Origin: Gaoshiqia hydrogeniformans
Lineage (GTDB): Bacteria > Bacteroidota > Bacteroidia > Bacteroidales > Prolixibacteraceae
Reading direction: 5' to 3'
NCBI RefSeq assembly: GCF_049347105.1
Contig: NZ_CP186334.1
Span: forward strand, 3,224,001-3,288,000
Length of the DNA: 64,000 bases
A program made the translations under genes and the position numbers. Below the pieces are notes generated by a model. That model was not told the DNA's origin. It searched no databases and worked only from the letters and a program-made list of their open reading frames with translations. Of this stretch, positions 38,112-47,731 are shown piece after piece. Each line of letters opens with the position of its first letter. The stretch's first letter is position 1.

Positions 38112-39350
38112 ATGCAGGAAAAACGTTTTCTAAAATGGGAACTTCTGATCTGGCTCTGGATTGCCTTCTTTTTTAACCAGGCCGACCGGCAGATTTTCAA
38201 TATTGTACTGCCGCTGATTAAAGAAGACCTAGGGTTTTCCGATGCGCAACTGGGACTGATTGCCTCTGTTTTTGTGCTGTGTGTAGGGATTTGTACCCCC
38301 ATTGCCGGTTTTGTGGGCGACTGGTTTAACCGAAAGAAAATCATCGTGATCAGTATTTTTTTGTGGAGCCTTGCTACCTTTTTTACCGGCATGAGCTATA
38401 CCGTTTTTCATTTAATTTTACTAAGAAGCGTTTCAGTTGGCGGAGGGGAGGCTTTTTATGCCCCCTCGGCCAATGCGCTGATCTCGGAATACCACACCAA
38501 AACAAGGGCGCGGGCCATGTCGATACACCAAACATCGCTGTATATCGGTATTATTCTGAGTGGGGTGCTGGGCGGTTTTATTGCTGAAAATTACGGATGG
38601 AGAATGGCTTTCTACATCTTTGGCGGGATCGGGGTGGTTTATTCACTTTTACTGTTCTGGCGGTTGCCCCAACCAAAAATGAAACCCGAAACCACTACTT
38701 TTTCAGAAAGTAAAAAGTTTATTGGCGAGGCCTTCCGGATGTTACTCAGCAAACCATCGACCATGTTGCTCGGGGTATCGTTTATATGCCTGGTATTTGT
38801 CAATGTTGGTTACCTGACCTGGATGCCGATTTTTTTACACGAGAAATTCAATCTTTCGGTAACCAACGCTGGTTTCTCCTCTATGTTTTATCACCATATT
38901 TTTGCTTTTGTTGGCATTATCCTGGGAGGAATTCTTTCCGACAAGCTGGCGCTGAAATCGAAAAATTCCCGTCTGGTCATTCAGGGGGCCGGCCTTTTGC
39001 TGGGCGCACCGTTCATCTTTGGCATGGGACAATCAACCACTTTGTTTTCAACCTATTTCTGTCTGGCAGCATTTGGCCTGTTCAGGGGAATTTATGAAGC
39101 CAATTTTATCACCACGCTTTTTGCTACGATAGAACCCCGCTATCGCGCATCAATCAACGGAATCGTGTATTTGTTCGTGTTTGGGGTCGGGTCGCTGTCA
39201 CCCTTCCTGCTGGGGTATTTCAAACAATCATTCGGACTTTCAAACGGATTGTCGTCCATGGGTTTTGCCTATTTGTTGGGCGGAATTTGTGTGCTGATCG
39301 CGTTGAAATGGTTTTTCGGGAAAGACAGTATTTTAAAAACAGATGAATAA
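38112..39350 (+). CDS. MFS sugar/organic-anion transporter
   Basis: About 412 residues and 12 membrane helices. The first helix pair and loop FFFNQADRQIFNIVLPLIKEDLG, the MFS cytoplasmic loop signature GFVGDWFNRKKIIVISIFLWS near 72 and RARAMSIHQTSLYIGIILSGVLGGFIAENYGWR near 136 are typical of the anion/sugar MFS group found in PULs. Its start overlaps the DUF6259 copy 1 stop region if the first Met is used; the Met at 38112 avoids the overlap. It would carry the released sugar across the inner membrane. Confidence 0.9.
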   Translation: MQEKRFLKWELLIWLWIAFFFNQADRQIFNIVLPLIKEDLGFSDAQLGLIASVFVLCVGICTPIAGFVGDWFNRKKIIVISIFLWSLATFFTGMSYTVFHLILLRSVSVGGGEAFYAPSANALISEYHTKTRARAMSIHQTSLYIGIILSGVLGGFIAENYGWRMAFYIFGGIGVVYSLLLFWRLPQPKMKPETTTFSESKKFIGEAFRMLLSKPSTMLLGVSFICLVFVNVGYLTWMPIFLHEKFNLSVTNAGFSSMFYHHIFAFVGIILGGILSDKLALKSKNSRLVIQGAGLLLGAPFIFGMGQSTTLFSTYFCLAAFGLFRGIYEANFITTLFATIEPRYRASINGIVYLFVFGVGSLSPFLLGYFKQSFGLSNGLSSMGFAYLLGGICVLIALKWFFGKDSILKTDE

Positions 39351-39357
39351 ATAAAAA

Positions 39358-41136
39358 ATGAACTCAGAGAATAATAAAGATATGCTTGCAAGAGCGCACC
39401 GGGAAGCCGAAAATTTCCTGAACAACGAAAAACAGTTTCACCTGGGAATGTTGCCCACCGAACAGTCGAACCCCAAAACGCGCGGCCTCGACCAAAAATT
39501 TGCTTCTTCTCCGGCAGAAGGGATCAGTCTGTTGCTGTCGATTGACCGCGATGTACAGGCGATGGCCAAAAAAGTGCTGGCTTCGGAATCGTTTCAGAAG
39601 ATGGTAGAAGCCGGGGCGTTTGCGGTTACCAACGGGAAAAAAATTGTTTTTTCCGGCTGCGGCGCAACCGGTCGCCTCAGCATTTTGCTGGAAGCGATGT
39701 GGCGTTGTTTCTTCAGGGAACTGGGGCAAAAACACCCTGCCATCTACCCAAAAGCTGCCCGGTTTGAAAATTCCGTGTTCAGCATGATGACCGGTGGTGA
39801 TTATGCACTGATCCGTTCGGTCGAATATTTTGAAGATTACGAGCAATTTGGCCGGCAGCAGGTGAAAGAGATGGATATTACCGAAGGCGATGTGCTGATT
39901 GCCATTACCGAAGGCGGCGAAACTTCGTCGGTGCTGGGAACAGTTGATGAATCAGCCAATCGTGGTGCGAAAGTGTTTCTGTTGTTCAACAATCCGGCAG
40001 ATATTTTGGCGAAACACATCGAGCGTTCCCGGAAAGCCATCGAAGACCCGCGGGTTACCGTTCTCGATTTGTATTGCGGCCCGATGGCGGTCGCCGGCTC
40101 AACCCGGATGCAGGCCACCACATCGGAACAACTGATTGGCGGGGCTGCACTGGAAACCATTTTGGGCCGCTGCCTTCAGCAGGTTCTTTTGCCCGAAGAA
40201 CTGGAACTTATCCATGTCCGGAATTTCGATTATGCCGAAGAGTTTGCTACTCTTTTAGATGAATTGACTACCGACAGTAATACGAGAACACTGGGCAATT
40301 ACCTGGAAATGGAGAAAAAAATATATCAGAAAAACGGTTTGGTTACCTATTTTGCAAAAGAATTCCTGCTGGATATTTTCACCGATACTACCGAACGGGC
40401 GCCTACTTTTATGTTGCCCCCGTTTAAAAAGTTCGACGATCAGGTTTCTCTGCCGTCGTGGGCGTTTGTAAAAAACCCGCTTCTGCCCACGGCTCAGGCT
40501 TGGGAATATGTGCTGGGTCGCCCGGTGCGTTGCCTCGAATGGACCAGCGACCTGTATCGCCAAATGGGTGTTCCCGATTCGCTTGCATCGGCGCCGCCAC
40601 AGCTCGATAAAACCCAGATCGTAAAATTTCACATCGGGAACGAAGAAGATTTGTCGCGTTGGTCGAGAACCCCGAACAGGGCGGTGAACATACTCGGGGG
40701 CCGCGAAGTGGAAAGCCCGTTATACGGCGAATACAAAGCGGCATTCGACCGTTGCGCTGAAAAATTTCAGGAACAGTCGTCGCTGCTGGTGGGCAACAGC
40801 AACCAGCCGGCTGATTACCGGATAGCCTGTAGCCCGGCCCCATCGCTCCTGAACCTGATGGACCACATGGCGGTCAAATTAGTGCTGAACACGGTTTCCA
40901 CCGGAACCATGATATTGATGGGCCGTGTAACCAGCAACTGGATGAGCTGGGTGGAGGTTTCCAATAAAAAACTCAGGGACAGGGGCATCCGTTTAATCTC
41001 CGAGCTATGCGAAGTAAGTTACAAAGAAGCGTGTTATGCACTCCATGAAACGCTGGAAGAAATGAAAACGCTCGATTTTACCAAACAGGAAAGGCCCTCT
41101 CCGGTACAGTACACCATCAGAAAATTCAGAAAATAA
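39358..41136 (+). CDS. double-SIS protein related to MurQ and glucokinase regulatory protein
   Basis: 592 residues, cytoplasmic (no signal). The first SIS domain carries GCGATGRLSILLEA (~98-112), ITEGGETSSVLGTV (~180) and GSTRMQATTSEQLIGGAALE (~245), matching MurNAc-6-phosphate etherases; the C-terminal part, MDHMAVKLVLNTVSTGTMILMGRV...NKKLRDRGIRL, matches their second region. The middle and total length match eukaryotic GKRP better than MurQ (~300 residues). In recalled alignments the MurQ catalytic Glu after the GTSGRLG loop is not conserved here. It may bind or rearrange a sugar phosphate; 7 bases separate it from the MFS gene and 7 from the next DUF6259 gene. Confidence 0.8.
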   Translation: MNSENNKDMLARAHREAENFLNNEKQFHLGMLPTEQSNPKTRGLDQKFASSPAEGISLLLSIDRDVQAMAKKVLASESFQKMVEAGAFAVTNGKKIVFSGCGATGRLSILLEAMWRCFFRELGQKHPAIYPKAARFENSVFSMMTGGDYALIRSVEYFEDYEQFGRQQVKEMDITEGDVLIAITEGGETSSVLGTVDESANRGAKVFLLFNNPADILAKHIERSRKAIEDPRVTVLDLYCGPMAVAGSTRMQATTSEQLIGGAALETILGRCLQQVLLPEELELIHVRNFDYAEEFATLLDELTTDSNTRTLGNYLEMEKKIYQKNGLVTYFAKEFLLDIFTDTTERAPTFMLPPFKKFDDQVSLPSWAFVKNPLLPTAQAWEYVLGRPVRCLEWTSDLYRQMGVPDSLASAPPQLDKTQIVKFHIGNEEDLSRWSRTPNRAVNILGGREVESPLYGEYKAAFDRCAEKFQEQSSLLVGNSNQPADYRIACSPAPSLLNLMDHMAVKLVLNTVSTGTMILMGRVTSNWMSWVEVSNKKLRDRGIRLISELCEVSYKEACYALHETLEEMKTLDFTKQERPSPVQYTIRKFRK

Positions 41137-41143
41137 AAACAAT

Positions 41144-43399
41144 ATGAGAAAGATAAATCGAAAATTACTGGCATTTACACTAATCTCTTTGTGTTTAATC
41201 TCATTTTCGACCGTTGCAAAGGAGAAAAAAAACCTGCCCAAAAGTTTGCAAACAAACCTTGGACGATTAGACTATACCAACGATGAAATCATATTAAAAT
41301 TCAAAGAGGAATGTCCCTCGTCGAGAGTAACCGGAAGATCAGTGTGGGCAATTACGCTGCAGAATCTTTCCGATTTCAACAAGGAATTGGAGATCAACAA
41401 CAAAGAGAATATACCAGAAGTAAACGTATCGGAATCTGGTTTTTCGCTGGTTTACTCCCGGCTTCTGCAAGATGGCAAGACTTGGAATTTGTCATTAAAA
41501 CTTGATTTCTCGCTTCAGGGTGAAGCCTTCCGGATTACCGGCAACATCGAAAATCGGGAAACCGAATGGGCCGTGGTTGGCTTTACCGGACCAGTTATTA
41601 ATGGGCTTCAGGCCGATTTATCTACTCATCCTTTGCTTATGCCTTGTGGACTTGGACAAAAATTTGTAAAAGCGCCTTCATCGGAACCGGCTGAAAAAGA
41701 CGACGAGAATGATTTGAATTACAAATACAACGGAGAGCTTGTCTGGAAACCCAACCCGTCAAATTCAATTTACGAGATTTCAGCAAATTACCCGTCTCGT
41801 TTTGCTACCATGCAGTGGTGCGCTTTTGCAGGGGAGAATGGGGGACTTTATCTGGGCAGCCACGACAAAAATCATGAAGCGAAGAAATTCATCGTAAGAT
41901 ATTATTCTGAAGACAAAACATTCGGAGCAGCTTTTAAACATCTGCTGGCTTGTGCTCCCGGCGATAGTTGGGCAATTCCGCCTTTGGTGGTATATCCTTA
42001 CGCGGGCAGTTGGCATCATGCCGCCGATTTTTACCGTGCATGGTACAACACGTCTATTCAGCTTCAGGAAGTGCCTGTATGGGTACAGAATGCGTCGGGC
42101 TGGATGTTGACCATACTGAAACAGCAGAATGACGAAATTATGTGGAATTACGAAAGCCTGGATGAGGTTTGTAGAATTTCGACAGAACGCGGGCTCGACA
42201 TAATCGGACTATTTGGCTGGGCACACGGCGGACATGACCGCTTTTATCCCGATTATCATCCCGATACAGCCATGGGAGGCCGTGAGGCGCTGATGAAAGC
42301 ATTATGCAACATCCGAAAACAGGGAAAACGTTCCATTATTTACGCCAATGGCCAGTTGATTGACCAAAATGGGACCGATTACTGGGATGAAACCGGAAAA
42401 CAAATCACGGTTGTAAAAAAAGACGGTTCGTATGATTATCAGAAATGGCAGAAATTCACCAATGCACCTACCCGTTATCATGGAATGGCTTGCCTGGGTA
42501 TGGATGCCTGGTATGAACGCATGTTGGAACTGGCGCTTCAGGCAAACGAACTGGGCGCTGATGGAATACTGTATGACCAGCTGGCTGTCTCCGGCCCCCG
42601 GTATTGTTATGCCACCAATCATGGGCACAAAGCGCCTGCAGTGGTATATACCAACGACCGCTATCGCCTGCTCAACCGGATTGCTACACACCTGAAAACC
42701 ATCAATCCCGATTTTGTTGTGATGACGGAAGGGTTATGTGATGCAGTCCTGGGTTCAATCGCCTATTTCCATGCCTACGAAAACGGGGCTTATGCCCCCA
42801 TGAACAAAGAAGTTTATGCACGCATCAATAAAAAAGTGTACAGCTATATTTATCCTGAAATGTTTAAATACACCTTCCCCGAAGTGCTTACCACAACGCG
42901 GAACCCGACCCCGGTCACCAATCGTGCGACACTCAACTATGCAACAGTTTTCGGACTTCGTCAGGACATGGAATCACGCTACTCAGCCGACGTAAAATAC
43001 CTGAAAGAAGGCAGGATACCTGTTATCGAAGATTATGAAAATGTAATATGGAAACCCAATCTTGAATTGGTAACTACAGAAGACCCGGTCGCTTCCAAAA
43101 TCTACATCCGTCAGGTAATTGATTTTCAGCGCGAAAATTCAGATTTGCTTTGGAAAGGGAAATATATGGACGATAAAGGATTTACAATTTCATGTAGCCG
43201 GAACATTATTGCGAAAGCCTTTGTCAATAATAACCGCATGGGAATTGTGGTATGGAACGCCGGAGCGGATGATGAAGAATTTTTGATTGACGTTCCCGGA
43301 TATACTTTTGATTTTGCGACCGAACCCGGAAAAGGCAATGTTAGCTTTGCTGAAAAACTAGCCCCTGAAACGATACGATTGTTAATTTGGAAAAAGTAA
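41144..43399 (+). CDS. DUF6259-type secreted putative glycoside hydrolase (copy 2)
   Basis: 751 residues with an N-terminal hydrophobic signal (MRKINRKLLAFTLISLCLISFSTVAK). Same layout as copy 1: beta-sandwich, then a barrel with SGWMLTILKQQNDEIMWNYESL, LDIIGLFGWAHGGHDRFYPDY, GADGILYDQLAV (Asp478) and FVVMTEGLCD (Glu529). Visibly much closer to copy 3 than to copy 1, so copies 2 and 3 arose by tandem duplication. Copy 3 begins 4 bases after its stop. Confidence 0.82.
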   Translation: MRKINRKLLAFTLISLCLISFSTVAKEKKNLPKSLQTNLGRLDYTNDEIILKFKEECPSSRVTGRSVWAITLQNLSDFNKELEINNKENIPEVNVSESGFSLVYSRLLQDGKTWNLSLKLDFSLQGEAFRITGNIENRETEWAVVGFTGPVINGLQADLSTHPLLMPCGLGQKFVKAPSSEPAEKDDENDLNYKYNGELVWKPNPSNSIYEISANYPSRFATMQWCAFAGENGGLYLGSHDKNHEAKKFIVRYYSEDKTFGAAFKHLLACAPGDSWAIPPLVVYPYAGSWHHAADFYRAWYNTSIQLQEVPVWVQNASGWMLTILKQQNDEIMWNYESLDEVCRISTERGLDIIGLFGWAHGGHDRFYPDYHPDTAMGGREALMKALCNIRKQGKRSIIYANGQLIDQNGTDYWDETGKQITVVKKDGSYDYQKWQKFTNAPTRYHGMACLGMDAWYERMLELALQANELGADGILYDQLAVSGPRYCYATNHGHKAPAVVYTNDRYRLLNRIATHLKTINPDFVVMTEGLCDAVLGSIAYFHAYENGAYAPMNKEVYARINKKVYSYIYPEMFKYTFPEVLTTTRNPTPVTNRATLNYATVFGLRQDMESRYSADVKYLKEGRIPVIEDYENVIWKPNLELVTTEDPVASKIYIRQVIDFQRENSDLLWKGKYMDDKGFTISCSRNIIAKAFVNNNRMGIVVWNAGADDEEFLIDVPGYTFDFATEPGKGNVSFAEKLAPETIRLLIWKK

Positions 43400-43403
43400 A
43401 AAC

Positions 43404-45635
43404 ATGACTAGAAGAATTCTTATTTGCAGCATTATTTTTTTGACTTTATTTTCTTTTGCTTCGGTTGCAATGGAAAAGAAAAAAGTTACCCCAACGGTAT
43501 TACAAACAACCACGGGAAAGCTGATATACAGCGACCAGGGGCTGCAATTGGAAACAAACAAAAACTGCCCCTCTTCGGTGGCAACCGGGGAGGCAATATG
43601 GGCCATCGTGTTGCAAAACCTCGCCGACAATACCAAAGAAGTAGTCATCAGTAACAACGGAAATGTACCTGAAATTACGGCAATGGCAAACGGTTTCCGG
43701 CTGAGCTATCCATCGCTTGTACTCGACGGCAAAACATGGAATGTCGGGCTTGATCTTGATTTTTCGGTTCAGGAGGAAGCTTTTCAGATAAGCGGGGCCA
43801 TCCGCAACCAGGTCAGCGACTGGGTGGTAATGAAATTCATCGGGCCGGTGGTCAATGGCATTCAGGCCGAACTTTCCTCTTTCCCCTTATTGATGCCCTG
43901 CGGACTGGGCCAAATTTTCATCAAAGAGCCATCGGCTGAAAACCCCATTAATAAAGTCAGCATGAAAGGGGCTTTGACATGGAAATACAACAAAGCTGTT
44001 TCGGCTTACGAAATCACAGCAGAATATCCCTGCCGTTTTGCCACCATGCAATGGTGCGCGATGGCCGGTAAAAACGGCGGTCTGTATTTTGCAAGCCACG
44101 ATAAAGAATTCCGGTCGAAACAATTTCGGGTCAGGTATCAGCCTGAAAACAAAACATTCGGACTCGCTTTTCAGCACGACATGACTTGTTTCGCAGGGCA
44201 AAGCCGGACGATCCCGCCTCAGGTTATCATGCCTTATTCCGGAACATGGCACAAAGGCGCCGATTATTACCGCGCCTGGTACAACACGGCCAATCCGCTT
44301 CAGGATGTTCCTGCCTGGACAAAAAATTCGTCGGGCTGGATGTTGACCATTCTGAAACAACAGAACGACGAAATTATGTGGAATTACAACGATCTGGCTG
44401 AACTGAACCGTTTGTCGGTTGAGCGCGGACTCGACATCATCGGGTTGTTTGGCTGGGCGCACGGTGGGCACGACCGTTTTTATCCCGATTATCATCCCGA
44501 CCCGGCAATGGGTGGCCGCGATACATTGGTAAAAGCGCTGGCCAACATCCGCAAAACCGGGAAACGCTCCATCATTTATGCTAACGGGCAGCTGATCGAC
44601 CAGCACGGGACCGATTACTGGGATGAAACCGGGAAACACATTACGGTGCTGAAAAAAGACGGCACCCTCGATTACGAAAAATGGCACAAATACTCCGATG
44701 CCCCGGCCCGTATTCACGGCTTGGCCTGTTTGGGGACTGACGAATGGTACGAACGGATGCTTTTTCTGGCCATGCAGGCCAACGAACTGGGCGCCGACGG
44801 AATTCTTTATGACCAGTTGGCGGTACGCCCGCCGAAAATCTGTTATGCACCCAATCACGGGCATTCCGTACCTGCCATTGTATACGAAAAAGACCGCTGT
44901 CGCCTCCTCGAGCGCATCACCAACCACATGAAAACCATCAATCCTGAGTTTGTTGTGATGACAGAAGGCTTGTGTGACGCAGAATTGAATTCAGTATATT
45001 ATTTTCATGGTTATGAAATTGGCGCGTATGTGCCGCTGCACGACGAGTTATCAGCCCGGCTGCACGGCACCGCGCCTACTTCAATTTTTCCTGAAATGTT
45101 TAAATACACGTTTCCGGAAGTGTTGAACACCGTGCGCAACCCGTCTACCGTGGCCAACCGGCTGATTATGAATTACGGCACCGTTTATGGCCTGAAACAG
45201 GAACTGGAATCGCGTTATGCAGCCGATGTCAGGCACCTGAAAGAAGACCGCATCCCGCTTCCCGAAGATTATCACAATGTGATCAGCAAACCCAACCTCG
45301 ACCTGGTAACCAGCGAAGACCCGGTGGTGTCAAAACAATACATGCGGCAGGTGATCGATTTTCAACGCGACCATGCCGATCTTTTGTGGCAGGGAAAATT
45401 CGTTGACGAACAGGGCTTTTCCTTGAAAGCGCATACCGACGTGCTTGCAAAGGCTTTTGTTTCTGGAAACCGGATAGGGATCATGGTATGGAACACCTGC
45501 AAACAGGAACAGGAATTTTCGCTCGAAGTCCCCGGATACACATTCGACCATGCCACCGAACCGGGACAAGGAAATGTAAACCCGAATGAAAAACTAAAAG
45601 CGGAACACATCCGCTTATTAATCTGGAAAAAATGA
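43404..45635 (+). CDS. DUF6259-type secreted putative glycoside hydrolase (copy 3)
   Basis: 743 residues with a signal peptide (MTRRILICSIIFLTLFSFASVAM). Barrel motifs mirror copy 2: SGWMLTILKQQNDEIMWNYNDL, LDIIGLFGWAHGGHDRFYPDY, GADGILYDQLAV (Asp470) and FVVMTEGLCD (Glu521). The conserved Asp and Glu in all three copies are good catalytic candidates for a retaining or inverting glycosidase. The last codon overlaps the next gene's start (ATGA), showing tight coupling in the operon. Confidence 0.82.
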   Translation: MTRRILICSIIFLTLFSFASVAMEKKKVTPTVLQTTTGKLIYSDQGLQLETNKNCPSSVATGEAIWAIVLQNLADNTKEVVISNNGNVPEITAMANGFRLSYPSLVLDGKTWNVGLDLDFSVQEEAFQISGAIRNQVSDWVVMKFIGPVVNGIQAELSSFPLLMPCGLGQIFIKEPSAENPINKVSMKGALTWKYNKAVSAYEITAEYPCRFATMQWCAMAGKNGGLYFASHDKEFRSKQFRVRYQPENKTFGLAFQHDMTCFAGQSRTIPPQVIMPYSGTWHKGADYYRAWYNTANPLQDVPAWTKNSSGWMLTILKQQNDEIMWNYNDLAELNRLSVERGLDIIGLFGWAHGGHDRFYPDYHPDPAMGGRDTLVKALANIRKTGKRSIIYANGQLIDQHGTDYWDETGKHITVLKKDGTLDYEKWHKYSDAPARIHGLACLGTDEWYERMLFLAMQANELGADGILYDQLAVRPPKICYAPNHGHSVPAIVYEKDRCRLLERITNHMKTINPEFVVMTEGLCDAELNSVYYFHGYEIGAYVPLHDELSARLHGTAPTSIFPEMFKYTFPEVLNTVRNPSTVANRLIMNYGTVYGLKQELESRYAADVRHLKEDRIPLPEDYHNVISKPNLDLVTSEDPVVSKQYMRQVIDFQRDHADLLWQGKFVDEQGFSLKAHTDVLAKAFVSGNRIGIMVWNTCKQEQEFSLEVPGYTFDHATEPGQGNVNPNEKLKAEHIRLLIWKK

Positions 45636-47728
45636 AAATATTAGCGTCTGTTTTTATAATGATAGTTCTCGGAATGTCTTCCTGTAAAAAACAGGAACCG
45701 GTTGTTCTGTTCAATGTCGAAAAAACCTTGCCAACCGACAGCATCACCCCGCTTTTTGGAGGAAGTTATCAAACGGAAGACCAGGTATTAAAAGTCCATT
45801 CGGCGGTCACTTCAAAATATTCAGGAATAAAAATAAACGGACGCTGGGATTTATCGCAGTGCAACCAATTGATTATTGAAGCAACCAATTACAACACGCT
45901 GGAATACCTTCCGTTGACAGTTCACCTGGAAGGTCCCGGGGCTTCGTTGTCGAAACAAAAAAATATCTTTTTAGAACGGGTGTATATTCCGGCAGGCGAA
46001 ACCAAAAGATTTTCAATTGCTCTTCCTTTTGTATTGCCGAATCCCGAAACAGAAGAACTCTGTAAAGGGATGCGCCGGAATCCGTTTTATCAGTGGGGCA
46101 GTATTTCTACCCTCGATTTAAAAGAAGTGGTTGCCGTGGCAGTATATGTCAATCGTCCGCGCGAAACCTGGGACTGGGCGCTGCATAAAGTAGAAGCAGA
46201 AACCGGTAAGCCCAATCAACCGTACCGGTGGATGACCATGACGAAAGATGAGTTTTTCCCGTTTATCGACCAATACGGACAGTTTATCCATAACGAATGG
46301 AAAGGGAAAATTCATTCGGACGAAGAGTTGAAAAATGCACGCCTTCAGGAATTAAAAGAGCTGGAAAACTATCCGGGGCCTGAAAAACGCAGCCGCTACG
46401 GAGGTTGGTTGGACGGCCCGAAAATGGAAGCCACCGGGAACTTTCGCGTCGAAAAAGTGGACGGGAAATGGTGGATGGTCGATCCCGACGGTTATTTATA
46501 TTGGTCGCACGGAGTGGTGCGCGTGACCCCCTCTTCGGGCATGACCCCGCTCGATGAACGTGAATTTTATTTTTCAGACCTGCCCAAAGAAGGAACCGAA
46601 TTTGCTGAATTTTATACCACCCGCGACGAACTGCTCTACCCATATTACGAGGCCCGGAACATCAAACAGATTTACGATTTTTCGGCAGCCAACATCAAAC
46701 GGAAATACGGTGAGAATTGGCGGCAGGAATATGCTGAAACAGCACAAAAACGGCTAAAAAGCTGGGGGCTGAACACCATTGCCAACAGTTCCGACAAGTC
46801 GATTTGCCTGATGCGCCAAATGCCTTACACCGACCGCATTGAACTGAAATCGCCCGACCTGGAAAGCAGTTATGGTGTATGGTGGAAATTCAAAGACCCT
46901 TTTCATCCGGAGTTTCGTACCAATTTCCATAAACAGCTGATGGAACGAAAAGAAGAACTGGACGACCCTTGGTGCCTTGGCTTTTTTGTAGATAACGAAA
47001 TCGACTGGGGCGAACCCTCCACCCTGGGCGAGTGGACTCTGCAATGCCCGGCCACACAACCGGCCAAAATTGAAATGCTGAAAGAACTGAAAAACAAATA
47101 CAAAACTATTCAGGCTCTGAATACAGCATGGGAAACCAACTATCCGACATGGAACGATTTATTAAATTCGACCGCGAAACCGCCCCAAAAGGCATTGGCT
47201 GATTGTGTTGATTTTTCGGTTTGGATGACCGAAGCTTATTTCTGTAATGTGCGGGATGAGTTTAAAAAAGTAGCGCCAAACAAGTTGTACATGGGATGCC
47301 GTTTTGCCCGTTCCAACGAAAATGTAATCCGCATCGGGGCCAACTACTGCGACGTGATCAGTTACAATATTTACAAACGGAATCTCTACGGTTTTTCGTT
47401 ACCTGAAGGTCTAGACAAGCCGGTGATGATCGGCGAATTTCATTTTGGCGCCCTCGACCGGGGAATGTTCCACCCGGGCCTGGTAAAAACAGCCAATCAG
47501 GAAGAACGGGCAGCCTGTTATGCCGATTATGTGGAATCGTCGCTCCGTCACCCGAATATTATCGGCACCCACTGGCACCAGTTTTCCGATCAGGCTACCA
47601 CGGGACGTTTCGATGGGGAGAATTTTCAGGTCGGTTTTACCGATATTTGCGACACTCCTTACGAGGAGACCATTGCAAAAATCAGAGAGGTAGGATACAA
47701 AATGTACGAAATCAGAAAAGAAAAATAA
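45632..47728 (+). CDS. GH50/agarase-like clan GH-A lipoprotein
   Basis: 698 residues with a lipobox at GMSSCKK. An N-terminal beta-domain (~30-190) is followed by a barrel with GWLDGPKMEATGNFRVEKV, GKWWMVDPDGYLYWSHG, the FFVDNEIDWG stretch (Glu456, candidate acid/base) and MIGEFHFGA (Glu602, candidate nucleophile). This pattern resembles beta-agarases of family GH50 and other clan GH-A galactosidases. It need not act on agar; no other agar or porphyran gene is seen here. The start overlaps the previous gene by four bases. Confidence 0.78.
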   Translation: MKILASVFIMIVLGMSSCKKQEPVVLFNVEKTLPTDSITPLFGGSYQTEDQVLKVHSAVTSKYSGIKINGRWDLSQCNQLIIEATNYNTLEYLPLTVHLEGPGASLSKQKNIFLERVYIPAGETKRFSIALPFVLPNPETEELCKGMRRNPFYQWGSISTLDLKEVVAVAVYVNRPRETWDWALHKVEAETGKPNQPYRWMTMTKDEFFPFIDQYGQFIHNEWKGKIHSDEELKNARLQELKELENYPGPEKRSRYGGWLDGPKMEATGNFRVEKVDGKWWMVDPDGYLYWSHGVVRVTPSSGMTPLDEREFYFSDLPKEGTEFAEFYTTRDELLYPYYEARNIKQIYDFSAANIKRKYGENWRQEYAETAQKRLKSWGLNTIANSSDKSICLMRQMPYTDRIELKSPDLESSYGVWWKFKDPFHPEFRTNFHKQLMERKEELDDPWCLGFFVDNEIDWGEPSTLGEWTLQCPATQPAKIEMLKELKNKYKTIQALNTAWETNYPTWNDLLNSTAKPPQKALADCVDFSVWMTEAYFCNVRDEFKKVAPNKLYMGCRFARSNENVIRIGANYCDVISYNIYKRNLYGFSLPEGLDKPVMIGEFHFGALDRGMFHPGLVKTANQEERAACYADYVESSLRHPNIIGTHWHQFSDQATTGRFDGENFQVGFTDICDTPYEETIAKIREVGYKMYEIRKEK

Positions 47729-47731
47729 GTT

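Noticed and set aside
39358..41136. Annotating the SIS protein as a plain MurNAc-6-phosphate etherase (murQ)
   Set aside because: It is about twice the MurQ length and one catalytic Glu appears replaced; GKRP-like is a safer description.
43887..44927. A long minus-strand frame (346 codons) inside DUF6259 copy 3
   Set aside because: It lies fully within a well-supported plus-strand gene, has no recognisable domain, and similar frames appear opposite the paralogue; it reflects codon bias of the sense gene.
45632..47728. Calling the locus an agar or porphyran PUL from the GH50-like gene
   Set aside because: No sulfatase, GH16, GH86, GH117 or other agar-pathway gene is present, so the substrate is left open.
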